Source: Symsagittifera roscoffensis (Eukaryota > Xenacoelomorpha > Acoela > Convolutidae). Taken from it: a stretch of DNA of 64,000 nt. The stretch covers positions 53,893,074-53,957,073 of the forward strand of contig NC_087063.1 in NCBI RefSeq assembly GCF_963678635.1, given 5' to 3'. The position numbers and the translations under genes are program-made. The notes under the pieces were generated by a model. It had not been told where the DNA came from. It searched no databases and saw nothing but the letters and a program-made list of their open reading frames with translations. Below are positions 1-9,470 of this stretch, piece by piece (positions within the stretch are counted from its first letter, which is position 1; each line of letters begins with the position of its first letter).

Positions 1-3000
1 ACTTCCACCGGGACATTGGATCGAGAAGAGATGTCGGAACTGTCCGACATCTCAACTGAAGTAGCGGCAACTAGAAGATCTCCGACAGACAACACTATGA
101 TGGCAAGCGGAACTGGGAAACAAACAACGTCATCATCGTTCTCAGAAAGAATGAAGAACACCTTCGGGAACATCTTTCCATTCAGCATGGGAGGAGGAGC
201 AGGGAACGACGGTGAGTCCCAGGAGGAAGAGGATGAAGAGGAGCAAGGGGACCTTGGATCTCAAGTCAGCCTCAATAGTTCGATCCAGGAGAGTGAGGCA
301 CACGTCGGAAGAGAGACTGGACCCATGGACAAATTTGGTGTAGTGACAACGATAAGCAAAGAGGCAAACACACCGGGCCAGTCAAAAGACTTCGCGATTA
401 GGACAAATTCGGAGCCACAACCTGGAGAGAGTAGAACCAGAGGGCTAGGCAACGCGGTAATGGATTCTGAAATAAATAATGAAAAGACGTTGAAGCAGAG
501 AGTCAAGGCCCGGATCTCGACAAGCACGAAGTTACCTGGGACCGACAGGGTTACACCACCACTAGTGACGCCACTCGTGGAAAACGGGGCAGCACTAGAG
601 GAAGTCTTAAACAACATAGTGGACAGTTTAGGAGAACAAAACGAGCAAATGTCAATAAGGATGAGTGAACTAGAAAGAGCAGTTCACATTGAAAGAGAAA
701 GTCTGCGGGAAGAAATAAACCGCAACAGACAAGAAGTTGGCACGAGCGAAAAACGCTTGAAAGAGAGAACGGACGAACATATGACGAGGAACTTGTCGCG
801 AATGACAAGAGAGGCGGAACAGAGGGAGTTACGCTTAAGAGCCGACATGGAGAAGTTAAGAATTCAGCAAGAGCAGTCTCTTGGGACTCTTGACACAAAG
901 ATAGACGCGATGATGGAGAGGCGAACTCAGGCTATCATGGATAGGTTGGACGGGCTACTAAGCAGCAAGAGTGGACCAAAAGAAGGAGAGCCGAACTCGG
1001 GAGGTCCCAGTAGGGAACCGAGGGTGAACTTCAATGAACATCAAAAGAGGAAGACGTATGGATCCACTAGAGGCAGTGGCAGTTCATCAGGCTATGCCAC
1101 AAGGGGTAATGCAGCATGGGGCCCGAACAGTAGAGCAAGTTCAACAGGGAACAGACAAACCTCTAACGAACGACCAACGCAAGGCACACATGCGACTGGG
1201 AGAAGTGATTCCGGCAACAGGGGGCATGCAAGCCCGAGGAGGAGTCATGTGGGCCAAGCGGGAAACGCTCATGGTGATTCGGATTGCAGGGATGCACCGC
1301 ACACAGAGCCTTCGACGAGGTGTGAGGACACTCAAGCGGGACACTCAAGGGATGCTACGGCAATGGCCACAGCATTTGAACCCCTGAACAGGTCTTTGGA
1401 GACATTCCTGACGAGGTTATCTAGAACCAATGAACGCAGTGAGAAGTCCAGAAGAGTATTTAAGAAGCCAAGATGCTACAAAGACGAATCTGATGGCTGT
1501 ATTGATACCTGGATAGAGGTAATGAAGCTGCATTTCGAGGAAGAGGACTTGTCGGAGAGACAGGAATGCAGCGCGCTCACCAGCAACTTAGAAGGGACAG
1601 CCCTGAACTGTGTCATGGCCAAGAAGCAGTATCAACGTGACACTGCTGAGAAAATCTTCGAAATCTTGTTAAACCGTTTCGGATCAAGGGTGCAGGGGCA
1701 CCAGGCGATGATGCGCTTCGATAAACGGAGGCAACGAGAAGATGAAACCATAGACAAGTTTCTCGATGATTTGGAAATGCTGAGAAGACGCAGCCAACCG
1801 GATGAGTCAAACCGAAGGATGAACTTGGCTGTAGCCTCAAAATTCATCGATGGTGTGAAAAATGATGAACTTCGTACGATGCTAGCAACGCATTACACAC
1901 CACTATCAACTAATGCGCCAACACCGGAGGAGTTGAGGCTCAAATCAAAAGAGTATCTTTTGTTGAAACCTCCTTCGAGATCTGGATATTACAAGAACAA
2001 TTATGGCAATTTTAACAACGGACCAGCAAACCAAGGGAACAATTGGTACAAACCGAGGGATGATATGGACAAGAGACGCTCTTGTGCTAATTGCAGTTCA
2101 ACGGACCATCATGTGTCAGCATGCCCAGCTTACAAACAAGGCATAAAAGCAATAGGCTTTAGCCTCGAGGACGAAGATGCGTCAGAGTTGGACCATGAGG
2201 ATTTCATGAGAGGAGTAATTGCGAAATTCGGCCCGAGGTGTTTCTTTTGTAACTTGGAAGGTCATTTTAAATCAGATTGTCCGCAATTCTGGGATGCAGT
2301 GGCAGACATCAAGCATCCAAGACATGAAGAAGCTTTGTCAGGAGTGAAAGCCAGCAAGGCTCGACTTTTGAGTGAAGCGGAGGCATGCAGAAAGGATAAA
2401 CCGCAAGAGCTGGCGGCAAAGAAAATGCAAGCGGTGACAGGAGAGGCACGTGAGCCGGAACCGGCAACTGCGGCTGATGGCTTTAAGATCGATTATAAGG
2501 CAGCCGCAAGGGATGCTCTAAATAAAGTACAACAGGAATTGGTGACAAAAGAGATCGAACAAAAAGTGAAACTTGAACTGGAAAGTGAGAAGCTTCAGGA
2601 GCAACTGAATACCTTCGAAGCAACGGAGTTCGAAGAAACGAAAACACCAAGCAGTTTAGATATGAAACTTAAAGTGATCTCCAGTAAGAGGTTCGGCATG
2701 GTGCCGCAAGGAAATAAGATAGAGTCGATAATCTCAGTGGCTGGACACCAGGTAATAAGAAATCTGAGTGAACCATCCGAGTTCACTTTAATGCATTTGG
2801 ACACATATGCAGATTATCTGAGGCAGGTGGAGCCACGCACCGAGACGAGAGCTGTGCGAGCACTACTAACGACGGGTGGCCCTCACATGAAGAAACTTCA
2901 TGGACGCTACCTGGAGGACTATGGCCCGTATCAAATAATGCTGAACGTGGATGGAATCAGTATCTACACCAGGTCTTATATAACAACAGATGATGACCAA

Positions 3001-3231
3001 ATGGGGCAGATCTATTTGGGTGAAGAGGAACTCAAAGTCCGCAGGATAGGCCATGACGCCATGATGGAACAAGACGCGGTACACATTGGATATGAAGCCG
3101 ATGTGACAGCACATCTGCTCGAAACCAACGGAACAAAAATCGGAGTCACAGGGCTTCTGGACACAGGAGCGGTGGTGAGTGTGATGCCGATAAAAACTTG
3201 GGAAGAATGGGCTTCACGCGGGAAGATCTGA
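1..3231 (+). CDS. gag: Copy A Gag and N-terminal protease (5' partial, frameshifted end)
   Basis: Structural polyprotein of a Ty3/gypsy-type LTR retrotransposon; Gag assembles the particle and binds RNA. The frame is open from base 1, so the start lies outside the window; copies B and C show about 110 more N-terminal codons. Counting from the TTG at 16, a Ser/Glu-rich N-terminus is followed by a charged coiled-coil-like stretch (about 195-300) and a capsid-like helical region (about 480-640). Two zinc knuckles C-x2-C-x4-H-x4-C lie at 690-703 and 742-755. An aspartic protease active site DTGA is at 1049-1052. Gag and protease share one frame with no frameshift between them. Relative to copy C one A is missing near 3200, which ends the frame soon after the protease motif and makes this copy defective. 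Family assignment is secure. Confidence 0.9.
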   Translation, partial: TSTGTLDREEMSELSDISTEVAATRRSPTDNTMMASGTGKQTTSSSFSERMKNTFGNIFPFSMGGGAGNDGESQEEEDEEEQGDLGSQVSLNSSIQESEAHVGRETGPMDKFGVVTTISKEANTPGQSKDFAIRTNSEPQPGESRTRGLGNAVMDSEINNEKTLKQRVKARISTSTKLPGTDRVTPPLVTPLVENGAALEEVLNNIVDSLGEQNEQMSIRMSELERAVHIERESLREEINRNRQEVGTSEKRLKERTDEHMTRNLSRMTREAEQRELRLRADMEKLRIQQEQSLGTLDTKIDAMMERRTQAIMDRLDGLLSSKSGPKEGEPNSGGPSREPRVNFNEHQKRKTYGSTRGSGSSSGYATRGNAAWGPNSRASSTGNRQTSNERPTQGTHATGRSDSGNRGHASPRRSHVGQAGNAHGDSDCRDAPHTEPSTRCEDTQAGHSRDATAMATAFEPLNRSLETFLTRLSRTNERSEKSRRVFKKPRCYKDESDGCIDTWIEVMKLHFEEEDLSERQECSALTSNLEGTALNCVMAKKQYQRDTAEKIFEILLNRFGSRVQGHQAMMRFDKRRQREDETIDKFLDDLEMLRRRSQPDESNRRMNLAVASKFIDGVKNDELRTMLATHYTPLSTNAPTPEELRLKSKEYLLLKPPSRSGYYKNNYGNFNNGPANQGNNWYKPRDDMDKRRSCANCSSTDHHVSACPAYKQGIKAIGFSLEDEDASELDHEDFMRGVIAKFGPRCFFCNLEGHFKSDCPQFWDAVADIKHPRHEEALSGVKASKARLLSEAEACRKDKPQELAAKKMQAVTGEAREPEPATAADGFKIDYKAAARDALNKVQQELVTKEIEQKVKLELESEKLQEQLNTFEATEFEETKTPSSLDMKLKVISSKRFGMVPQGNKIESIISVAGHQVIRNLSEPSEFTLMHLDTYADYLRQVEPRTETRAVRALLTTGGPHMKKLHGRYLEDYGPYQIMLNVDGISIYTRSYITTDDDQMGQIYLGEEELKVRRIGHDAMMEQDAVHIGYEADVTAHLLETNGTKIGVTGLLDTGAVVSVMPIKTWEEWASRGKI

Positions 3232-4721
3232 TTCCTACGAATCTCCGACTGGCCGCCGCAAATCGAGGAGCTATCTACGTAGCCGGAAGAACACCGATAA
3301 CGGTCCTTCACATGGGAGGACGAGATCTTTGGTTGAGCTTCCTGGTGGTAGAGAATCTGGACGACGCCGACCAATTCATCTTGGGCAGAGATTTTGTCAG
3401 GAATTTTGACGTGATGATTGACTTGAACAACGGTCTAATACGGATTAGAAACCCGGACCGAAAGTATGTTAAGAGACCAATTAATAGGATAATAACAGAC
3501 GAAAATAAGGTACCAGTTTTTTTGGATAGAAAAGTAAAATTACAACCAGGACAAGCTGTAGTAGCAATTTTTAGAATGAGAAATTTAAATTCGATAAGTG
3601 ATAGTAAACAGGTTTGCTTAGTACCGAATCCAAATAGTCAGAGTTCGGTGATTTTAGGCCGGAGCTTCTCGGTAACGCGAAACGGACTGTGTGTCAGTGT
3701 GTTGTTGAACACACTGGACACTACGGTTTCAATCCAGCGTGGAAAGAAGCTTGGCTACGCTTTGCCGATGAGGACCGACTATGAGGAGACACAAAACTTG
3801 AATAAATATAGTGTGAAAGACTGTCCTTATCATGCCAATAAAGATAAAATTTTAAAGAGGATTATTGAATTAAAATCTAATCATAAATTGTTTTCAATGA
3901 AATCCGAAACGGACGACGGCTTATCAAGCTGCTCCAATTTTCCGGAACGCCCCTCGTCAAATGAATTAGAATCTGACAAACCGGTTTTGCCAGAGATAGA
4001 ACATTTAAAAGGGAAAATAGGTGAGGGAGATTTCGAAAAATTGCGGGACCTCCTAAATCGGAACGCTGATGTATTTTCAAAACATAAGGCGGACATCGGT
4101 TGCTGTAATTTCGTCGAACACGAAATTGAACTAGAAGAGGGCGCCGTTCCCCATAGGGAAGGCGCAAGGCGAATGAAGCCACATAAATCGGAAGCGTGCC
4201 GAGCGGAAATAGAAATGTTGCTTGAATACGACATGATAGAACCCTCGAAATCGCCGTGGGCTTGCGGGGTAGTAATGGCGAAAAACAAAGGGGGGCAGCT
4301 TAGATTTTGTTGCGACTTTCGTTACTTGAACGCGGTAACGACTAAAGATGCGTACCCGATACCGCGAATAGACGAGAGCCTATCTAAACTTGGTGATGCC
4401 AAGTTCTTCACCACATTGGACTTAGGTTCTGCCTTCTGGCAGGTCCCTCTGCGAAAGAAGGACAGAGAGAAAACCGGATTCGCGTGCGAATTGGGATTGT
4501 ACCAGTGGAAGAAGATGCTCTTCGGCTTGTGCAATGCAACGGCCACTTTTCAAAGACTGATGGCTCAGGCTTTGACGAGAGTGACCAAGAAGTACGGGAA
4601 TCTCGTGATGTGTTACGTGGATGACGTGGTCATAGCGACACCGACCCTGGAAGACCACATTGATCGGCTCGATGAGGTCTTTGGATGCATGAAAAGAGCA
4701 GGATCCTTAGGGATTCGATAA
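3198..4721 (+). CDS. pol: Copy A Pol: protease C-terminus and reverse transcriptase
   Basis: Continues the polyprotein after the 1-nt loss near 3200. It carries the rest of the aspartic protease, a linker, then the fingers and palm of a Ty3/gypsy reverse transcriptase. Visible motifs are FCCDFRYLN, LDLGSAFWQ with the first catalytic Asp at about residue 408, and YVDD at about residues 473-476. The enzyme copies element RNA into DNA inside the particle. The frame ends at 4721 because 28 nt present in copy C are missing between GCAGG and ATCC near 4705. The next frame resumes at the RT connection region. The listed start is only the first in-frame codon after the break; the true protein begins in Gag. 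Confidence 0.9.
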   Translation: MGRMGFTREDLIPTNLRLAAANRGAIYVAGRTPITVLHMGGRDLWLSFLVVENLDDADQFILGRDFVRNFDVMIDLNNGLIRIRNPDRKYVKRPINRIITDENKVPVFLDRKVKLQPGQAVVAIFRMRNLNSISDSKQVCLVPNPNSQSSVILGRSFSVTRNGLCVSVLLNTLDTTVSIQRGKKLGYALPMRTDYEETQNLNKYSVKDCPYHANKDKILKRIIELKSNHKLFSMKSETDDGLSSCSNFPERPSSNELESDKPVLPEIEHLKGKIGEGDFEKLRDLLNRNADVFSKHKADIGCCNFVEHEIELEEGAVPHREGARRMKPHKSEACRAEIEMLLEYDMIEPSKSPWACGVVMAKNKGGQLRFCCDFRYLNAVTTKDAYPIPRIDESLSKLGDAKFFTTLDLGSAFWQVPLRKKDREKTGFACELGLYQWKKMLFGLCNATATFQRLMAQALTRVTKKYGNLVMCYVDDVVIATPTLEDHIDRLDEVFGCMKRAGSLGIR

Positions 4722-6952
4722 AGTACCTAGGAAGAATGGTGGATAGGCAAGGTGTGAGGCCGGACCCGGAAGCAGTGGAAGCAGCGTTGACATGGAAAGC
4801 TCCCAGAACGGACACACAGCTCATGAGCTTCCTAGGGTTTGCCAATTACTACCGAGAATTCGTTAAAGGATATGCGGACAAGGTGTATCCGATGCAGAAG
4901 CTGATGCGCAACAAAGGGAAGAAGTTCGAATGGAACGATGAGGCACAAGTTGCTTTCGAGAACATAAAGCGGGAACAGTGCGAAGCGCCAGTGCTGGGCA
5001 TGCCTACAGAAAAGGGCATGTATGTTCTCGACACAGACGCATCGGTGGTGGCCATCTCAGGAATCTTGCATCAAGAGCAAGAATGGAACGGAAGAACAGT
5101 TCTCCGTCCCATTGCATATGGCAGCAAAGTCTTGAGTGACACAGAGATGAAATATGGCGCACCAAAAGCAGAAATGTTTGCAGTAGTCACCTTTGTGGAG
5201 AAGTACCGTGCATACTTGGGGAGCGCTCCCTTCAAGTTACGCGTGGACAACAGAGCGTTATCCTGGTTGAAGACCTACTCGATGGATCAGAGTTATATTG
5301 GTAGATGGATAGTAAGATTGGATGGCTACCATATGATAATCGAACATAGGATGCGTGATAAACACCAGAATGCTGACTGTCTCAGCAAGAAAACTGAGTT
5401 CTATGAAAGATTGGAGCAGAAGCAGGCCAATCAGGCGGAAAAAAAGGAGGGATTTTCGTTTCTGGACAAAGAAACTTATGAAGCGCTTCCCTTAACGAGA
5501 TGGTTGGATAAGTCTGGACATCCAATTCCAGGGCACCCTGAGTTACCTGTAGAGAAAGCAGCCGAGATAAAGATCCTGTCCAAGGAGGACCCGGTCCCCT
5601 TGGATTTGTTGCTGCGCTCGAACCTGGTCCAGCAAGAACTCTCTCGCATGAATATAAACAGCCTCTCATTATTGGATAAAACGGTGCAAGTCACACCACA
5701 AGTGATGCAGATGCTGGGTGGATTGTTAGAAAGAGAAGTGACCAGAGATGACCCCGAGTGGACAGCAGCAGTGGCATCGCTAACAGTCAGTGAGAAGGTG
5801 AAGATCATGCCGTCCAGACGACAGCACGAAGAGAACGAGAGGGATTGTAGGACAATAGTTCAGCAACTAGTATCCTCAATACCCCAAGAGATTTTAACCA
5901 GTACTTCTTACGGACAGAAAGAACAGGAGAGCAGCAAGCGAAAGAAAACCGTCACCTTTATGGACCGGGATAAAGAGGGTGAAGTTGTAGAACAAAATCT
6001 GCTGCAAGACTATTTGTCCGGGGAGAAGGATGAGAATAACCAGCGATCACAAGTTCAACACCCGGGACAAGAAATTTTGTCCGGGGAGTCTGAGATAGAC
6101 GAGAAAATTCCTGATGAGAAGCAGGACCTAGAGAACAAGGTTTTGTCCGGGGAGTTCAGATGGATGCGAAGAAAGTACAAACATGATCTGGAGGATCGTG
6201 CAGTCTCCAGCACAACACCTTCGACGGATGATAATTCAGAAAGCTCAAGAATGGACACCTACTCAGACAGGAATTCGAACTCGGGATCAGAACTGTCAGA
6301 ACTGGCGATACACACGCTACTAGTGGAAACTCGGGCAAGGGACCTGGACAGAGAGGTGTACCAGGATCCGGACAGCGATCGCTACCTTATACCGAGCGAA
6401 AGAGTCTTTGACAACGCAGCGGATGACTTGGAGACAATAGCGGTATCGAAACGTTCGATAAGCCTATTGCCGCAGAAAGCGGTAGTCAGGACTGATCTTC
6501 TGCCGTTTGAACAAGAAACACAACCGTTGGCGAAGATTTGGTGCGTTAAGATGGAAGAAGACACACATCAACCCAACGAGCTGAATAGTCAGATGAGGGT
6601 CATGAAGACGTACTTGAAGGCGAGATACAGACTCTCGGACCTTCTAAGGGCGCAGAGAAATGATCGCATGACAAGCAACCTGAAAAGGTGGATCGAGAAT
6701 GGTTCTCCGGATAAAGGGGACCTCGAGGAAGATAGTTATCGCATCCTGAGACAATACTTCATGCAGAAGGAAGGGAGGTTATGTTTGAACAAGGACGGGA
6801 TTGTGGCTTGCAGAAGAAGGGAGGAAGACAGAGTCCTGTACAAGTATAACGCGATAGTATTACCGCAACTCTATCAGACAGAACTATTATTCAGGTCACA
6901 TGACCAAATGGGCCATCAGGGGATCGACAAAGTATATCTCAGAGGATCCTGA
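4685..6952 (+). CDS. pol: Copy A Pol: RT thumb, RNase H, linker, integrase zinc region
   Basis: Third open piece of the Gag-Pol frame. RT thumb and connection are followed by RNase H: LDTDAS (Asp at about residue 118), a Glu in the PKAEMF motif, Asp in LRVDNR, and the C-terminal DKHQNAD. A long acidic linker with three LSGE repeats follows, then the start of the integrase zinc-binding region (HDQMGHQG). RNase H removes template RNA and leaves the plus-strand primer. In the linker the DNA string TTTGTCCGGGGAG recurs at about 6013, 6076 and 6142 and matches the element's own polypurine tract. A 2-nt gain near 6937 relative to copy C ends the frame. Confidence 0.9.
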   Translation: MHEKSRILRDSIKYLGRMVDRQGVRPDPEAVEAALTWKAPRTDTQLMSFLGFANYYREFVKGYADKVYPMQKLMRNKGKKFEWNDEAQVAFENIKREQCEAPVLGMPTEKGMYVLDTDASVVAISGILHQEQEWNGRTVLRPIAYGSKVLSDTEMKYGAPKAEMFAVVTFVEKYRAYLGSAPFKLRVDNRALSWLKTYSMDQSYIGRWIVRLDGYHMIIEHRMRDKHQNADCLSKKTEFYERLEQKQANQAEKKEGFSFLDKETYEALPLTRWLDKSGHPIPGHPELPVEKAAEIKILSKEDPVPLDLLLRSNLVQQELSRMNINSLSLLDKTVQVTPQVMQMLGGLLEREVTRDDPEWTAAVASLTVSEKVKIMPSRRQHEENERDCRTIVQQLVSSIPQEILTSTSYGQKEQESSKRKKTVTFMDRDKEGEVVEQNLLQDYLSGEKDENNQRSQVQHPGQEILSGESEIDEKIPDEKQDLENKVLSGEFRWMRRKYKHDLEDRAVSSTTPSTDDNSESSRMDTYSDRNSNSGSELSELAIHTLLVETRARDLDREVYQDPDSDRYLIPSERVFDNAADDLETIAVSKRSISLLPQKAVVRTDLLPFEQETQPLAKIWCVKMEEDTHQPNELNSQMRVMKTYLKARYRLSDLLRAQRNDRMTSNLKRWIENGSPDKGDLEEDSYRILRQYFMQKEGRLCLNKDGIVACRRREEDRVLYKYNAIVLPQLYQTELLFRSHDQMGHQGIDKVYLRGS

Positions 6953-6972
6953 AGCGCTTTGAGTGGCCTGGG

Positions 6973-8415
6973 ATGAAAAAGGCATGCGAGAAATGGGTAA
7001 CAGCATGTCTGTCATGCCAACAGGTCAAGGATCCTAGGAAGTTGCGATTTCCTTTACAATCGATTGAGTCGTCTGAATTCAAAGAGGTGGTGCAAATAGA
7101 TCACCAAAAGATATGCATGACAGACAATGGTTACAATCAGGTGCTGGTCATGATAGATCATTTTACGAAGTGTGCAGAGGCCGTGCCCTGCATAACTGCC
7201 TCGGCGGAAGAGACATGCGACCACCTGATCAACACATGGATAGCAAGACATGGTTGTCCGATGACGTTTCAATCGGATAATGGAACAGCCTTTGTAGGAG
7301 AGCTTACGAAAGAGCTTATGAGACGCTCACAGGTCGCTCAGGCTCACTCCACGACATACCACCCTCAAACGAATGGCTTAGTGGAAAGACAGAATAGGAC
7401 GTTAGTGTCGATGCTGAGAGTATATTGTTCCAGGTATATGACCGATTGGGACAGATACCTTCCACAGGTGATGGGGGTATATAACAGCACGCAACACTCC
7501 ACCACTGGAGTCAGTCCACACATGATGCTGGCTGGACACGAAAAGTCTTTACCCTTAACCTTCTTCTACCCAGAATATGAGGGAAAGAAAACGTCCCCAC
7601 AGGTCTATGTGAGGGATGTGATCAGACGCCAACAGGAGTTGAACGATTTGTGTAGACGAAACACTCAGCAGGTACAGGCAAGGCAGAGGAAAAGATTCGA
7701 CAAGAAAGCAGCTGGTGCAAAGGCTTACTCGGTGGGAGACTACGTATGGGTATTTCAGAACGTTATACCACCAAAGGGGACAAAGAAGCTTCTAAAAAAG
7801 TGGAGGGGACCCTTCATGATTACAGAGGTGCACCAGGAGGGACGCTTTTATAGACTGAGTACTGGCCGAGCCGCCCACTACGAGAACATCAAGCCACACA
7901 ATCCATCGACAGAAGACTGGTGTATACCTGCAGACATGGAAGAAGGGGATTATCTAATGATGGATCCTGCTTGTGAGGTCAATGAAAAAGGCACCAGGGA
8001 GAAGAACGAGGGAAACGAAATCGTAGAGGAAGGTACGGATACACCGCTGGACCTGGATCCAAACGAACAGATTGAAGCGGACGATGAAACCTTACCCTAC
8101 GCAGAAGAAGATTGGCAGGATCCCGAACAGATAGAGGTTCCAAAGAACTTAGAACCGGATCTTCCGTTCACGATGCAGACTCGTCAGAAGGACGGGACGA
8201 GACCAAGAAAGAAATACAATCCTTACGTTGACGACTTTGTAGTGGATAGGATAGATCTGAAAAAGATAGTGGAGGAAGTAGTGGGTCTAGAAGAAATAAC
8301 TGTGTCACAAGAAATTGACATAGTCGATGATCACGATGATGAGTGGGTCGACGACCGGTCGAAACCCGAGGTAGAATTCGACGACGAGCAACAGCAGTTG
8401 ATAACCTCGACTTGA
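6973..8415 (+). CDS. pol: Copy A Pol: integrase
   Basis: Integrase that joins element DNA to the host chromosome. The zinc-finger cysteines (CLSCQ) lie at the start. The catalytic core shows Asp 43 (QIDHQ), Asp 102 (SDNG) and Glu 138 (LVERQN), spaced D-58-D-35-E as expected. The C-terminal domain has the gypsy-type GPF-like segment (KWRGPFMITEV) and ends in an acidic tail. Key catalytic residues are all present. The frame stops at 8413-8415 because about 150 nt present in copy C, between GCAACAGCAG and TAACCTCGAC, are missing here; in C and B the Pol frame runs on toward the conserved tail at 8431-8513. The real polypeptide starts upstream, in frame before 6973. Confidence 0.9.
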   Translation: MKKACEKWVTACLSCQQVKDPRKLRFPLQSIESSEFKEVVQIDHQKICMTDNGYNQVLVMIDHFTKCAEAVPCITASAEETCDHLINTWIARHGCPMTFQSDNGTAFVGELTKELMRRSQVAQAHSTTYHPQTNGLVERQNRTLVSMLRVYCSRYMTDWDRYLPQVMGVYNSTQHSTTGVSPHMMLAGHEKSLPLTFFYPEYEGKKTSPQVYVRDVIRRQQELNDLCRRNTQQVQARQRKRFDKKAAGAKAYSVGDYVWVFQNVIPPKGTKKLLKKWRGPFMITEVHQEGRFYRLSTGRAAHYENIKPHNPSTEDWCIPADMEEGDYLMMDPACEVNEKGTREKNEGNEIVEEGTDTPLDLDPNEQIEADDETLPYAEEDWQDPEQIEVPKNLEPDLPFTMQTRQKDGTRPRKKYNPYVDDFVVDRIDLKKIVEEVVGLEEITVSQEIDIVDDHDDEWVDDRSKPEVEFDDEQQQLITST

Positions 8416-8430
8416 TACCCGGTATGCGAT

Positions 8431-8513
8431 CGACGGGGACGTCGATGAATATTTTTGTCCGGGGAGTGGGGGTAGGGCTTACCCACGCTGAAAACTTGAT
8501 AATAAAAAATTAA
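8431..8513 (+). other. Copy A conserved Pol C-terminal tail and frame overlap
   Basis: Segment almost identical in copies A, B and C although flanking coding DNA of A and B is very different. The Pol frame reads NIFVRGVGVGLTH and ends at TAA 8511-8513. It contains TTTTTGTCCGGGGAGTGGGGG, a T-box followed by the element's polypurine core, and a short GTGGG/CCCAC inverted repeat. In copy A the -1 frame opens after a TGA at 8489-8491, so both frames are open only at 8492-8513. In A this tail is out of frame with the integrase because of the upstream deletion. Confidence 0.6.
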
Positions 8514-9076
8514 GAGTAGCAAGAGAAACAGGAAACTTAGAAGCAGAAACAGGCGAAGAACCTAAGAAACCTGACATAGGCAGGGTAGTTGAGTCATATT
8601 TTAATTTACCAAATGAATATTCTAGTAACATAATACTAACAGACAGTGATTTCATACTCACAAACAGAACATGTGCGATAGCGATCACTGCAGACATGAG
8701 TTTTAGGACAGCGCTAGCGGCAGATTTTAAGAGGGAATACAAAAACGTGGAATTCCTTTGGAAGCAAAGACCAGGGATAGGGGGCGTAGCAGCCTTACCT
8801 CCGGCGGTGTCGCAGATACCGGGAAAGTACTTATGCTTCTTGGTAACGAGGGCGACAGAGAAGCAGCACGTGCACCCAGAAAACCTAGTCTTGTCTTTGA
8901 CGAGGCTGAGGTACTTCCTTGTGGAAATGGACGTGAAGGAGCTCTCGCTTCCAGTGTACGATCCAAACAGAGGAAGACTGCATCCTCGGGAATTGTACGC
9001 GCTTGTACACGTGATATTCTCTGATACGAACTTACAAGTATATCTACATAAGAAATATTACTTAAGTATAGGCTGA
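8492..9076 (+). CDS. Copy A macro-domain-like protein, -1 frame after Pol
   Basis: Frame open from 8492 with no ATG until 8696, consistent with expression by -1 frameshifting from Pol rather than by its own start. About 190 codons. The order of strands and helices resembles macro domains of the OARD1/TARG1 type (binding or hydrolysis of ADP-ribose): an early ADMSFRTAL stretch, a central KYLCFLVTR strand, then the TRLRDF-like helix, LPVYDPNRG and RELYALVHVIF. The glycine-rich catalytic loop expected near VYDPNRG lacks the usual Gly-x-Gly-x-Asp pattern, so binding is more likely than hydrolysis. Copies B and C carry the same protein. Fold assignment is by eye only and should be tested by profile search. 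Confidence 0.6.
   Translation, partial: KLDNKKLRVARETGNLEAETGEEPKKPDIGRVVESYFNLPNEYSSNIILTDSDFILTNRTCAIAITADMSFRTALAADFKREYKNVEFLWKQRPGIGGVAALPPAVSQIPGKYLCFLVTRATEKQHVHPENLVLSLTRLRYFLVEMDVKELSLPVYDPNRGRLHPRELYALVHVIFSDTNLQVYLHKKYYLSIG
8504..8510 (+). promoter_or_regulatory. Candidate -1 ribosomal frameshift site, copy A
   Basis: Heptamer A AAA AAT in the Pol frame, immediately before the Pol stop TAA 8511-8513. It fits the X XXY YYZ rule for -1 slippage and lies inside the only 22 nt where the Pol frame and the macro-domain frame are both open. Slippage would fuse the macro domain to Gag-Pol. Copy C has the identical site; copy B has a different fitting heptamer nearby. Seen: sequence and frames. 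Inferred: actual slippage. Confidence 0.5.
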
Positions 9077-9470
9077 GTGATGTGGGAGAGGGTGTTAGGC
9101 CAAAGACTAAGTTGTATGTAATATGTGATATGTGTGTTAGGTTATGTTATGTGTTAGGTTATTAAGATCGTGGGTAAGTAGGGGTTAGTGACCATGAACA
9201 ACTAAATGATAATCTTGGGAATATATCCAAAGTTTGGACTGTCCAATCTTAGGTCGAATTCCAAAATTTTAGAAACCAATTGATTTTAATAAATTTTAGG
9301 ATAAATATCTTTTATCTGAACTGTCTTTAAGCAAATTTTAACGATATATGTTAAGGTGAAACTGAAAAATGTGACATTCGTGATTTCTTTTCTAGATCCT
9401 GATTGATCATTTAAATTACTCACTTGAGTCAGATATCGAATCGAATCAAATCAAACTTGAAAAGAATAGA
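9077..9470 (+). other. Spacer between macro frame and ORF2, copy A
   Basis: AT-rich, no coding potential. It resembles copy C 56711-57110 closely. It contains a polypyrimidine splice acceptor (9385-9395) 76 nt before the ORF2 ATG. No promoter element is convincing. Confidence 0.6.
9385..9395 (+). promoter_or_regulatory. Candidate 3' splice acceptor upstream of ORF2, copy A
   Basis: TTCTTTTCTAG followed by A. This matches the short pyrimidine-AG acceptor used by nematodes for cis- or SL trans-splicing. Copy C has TTCTTTTTTAG at the matching place, and diverged copy B has ATTTTCAG. This suggests ORF2 is translated from a spliced subgenomic RNA. Confidence 0.45.

Noticed and set aside
3190-3240. 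Programmed Gag-Pol frameshift in copy A
   Set aside because: Copies B and C read through this point in one frame; A simply lacks one base, in the middle of the protease.
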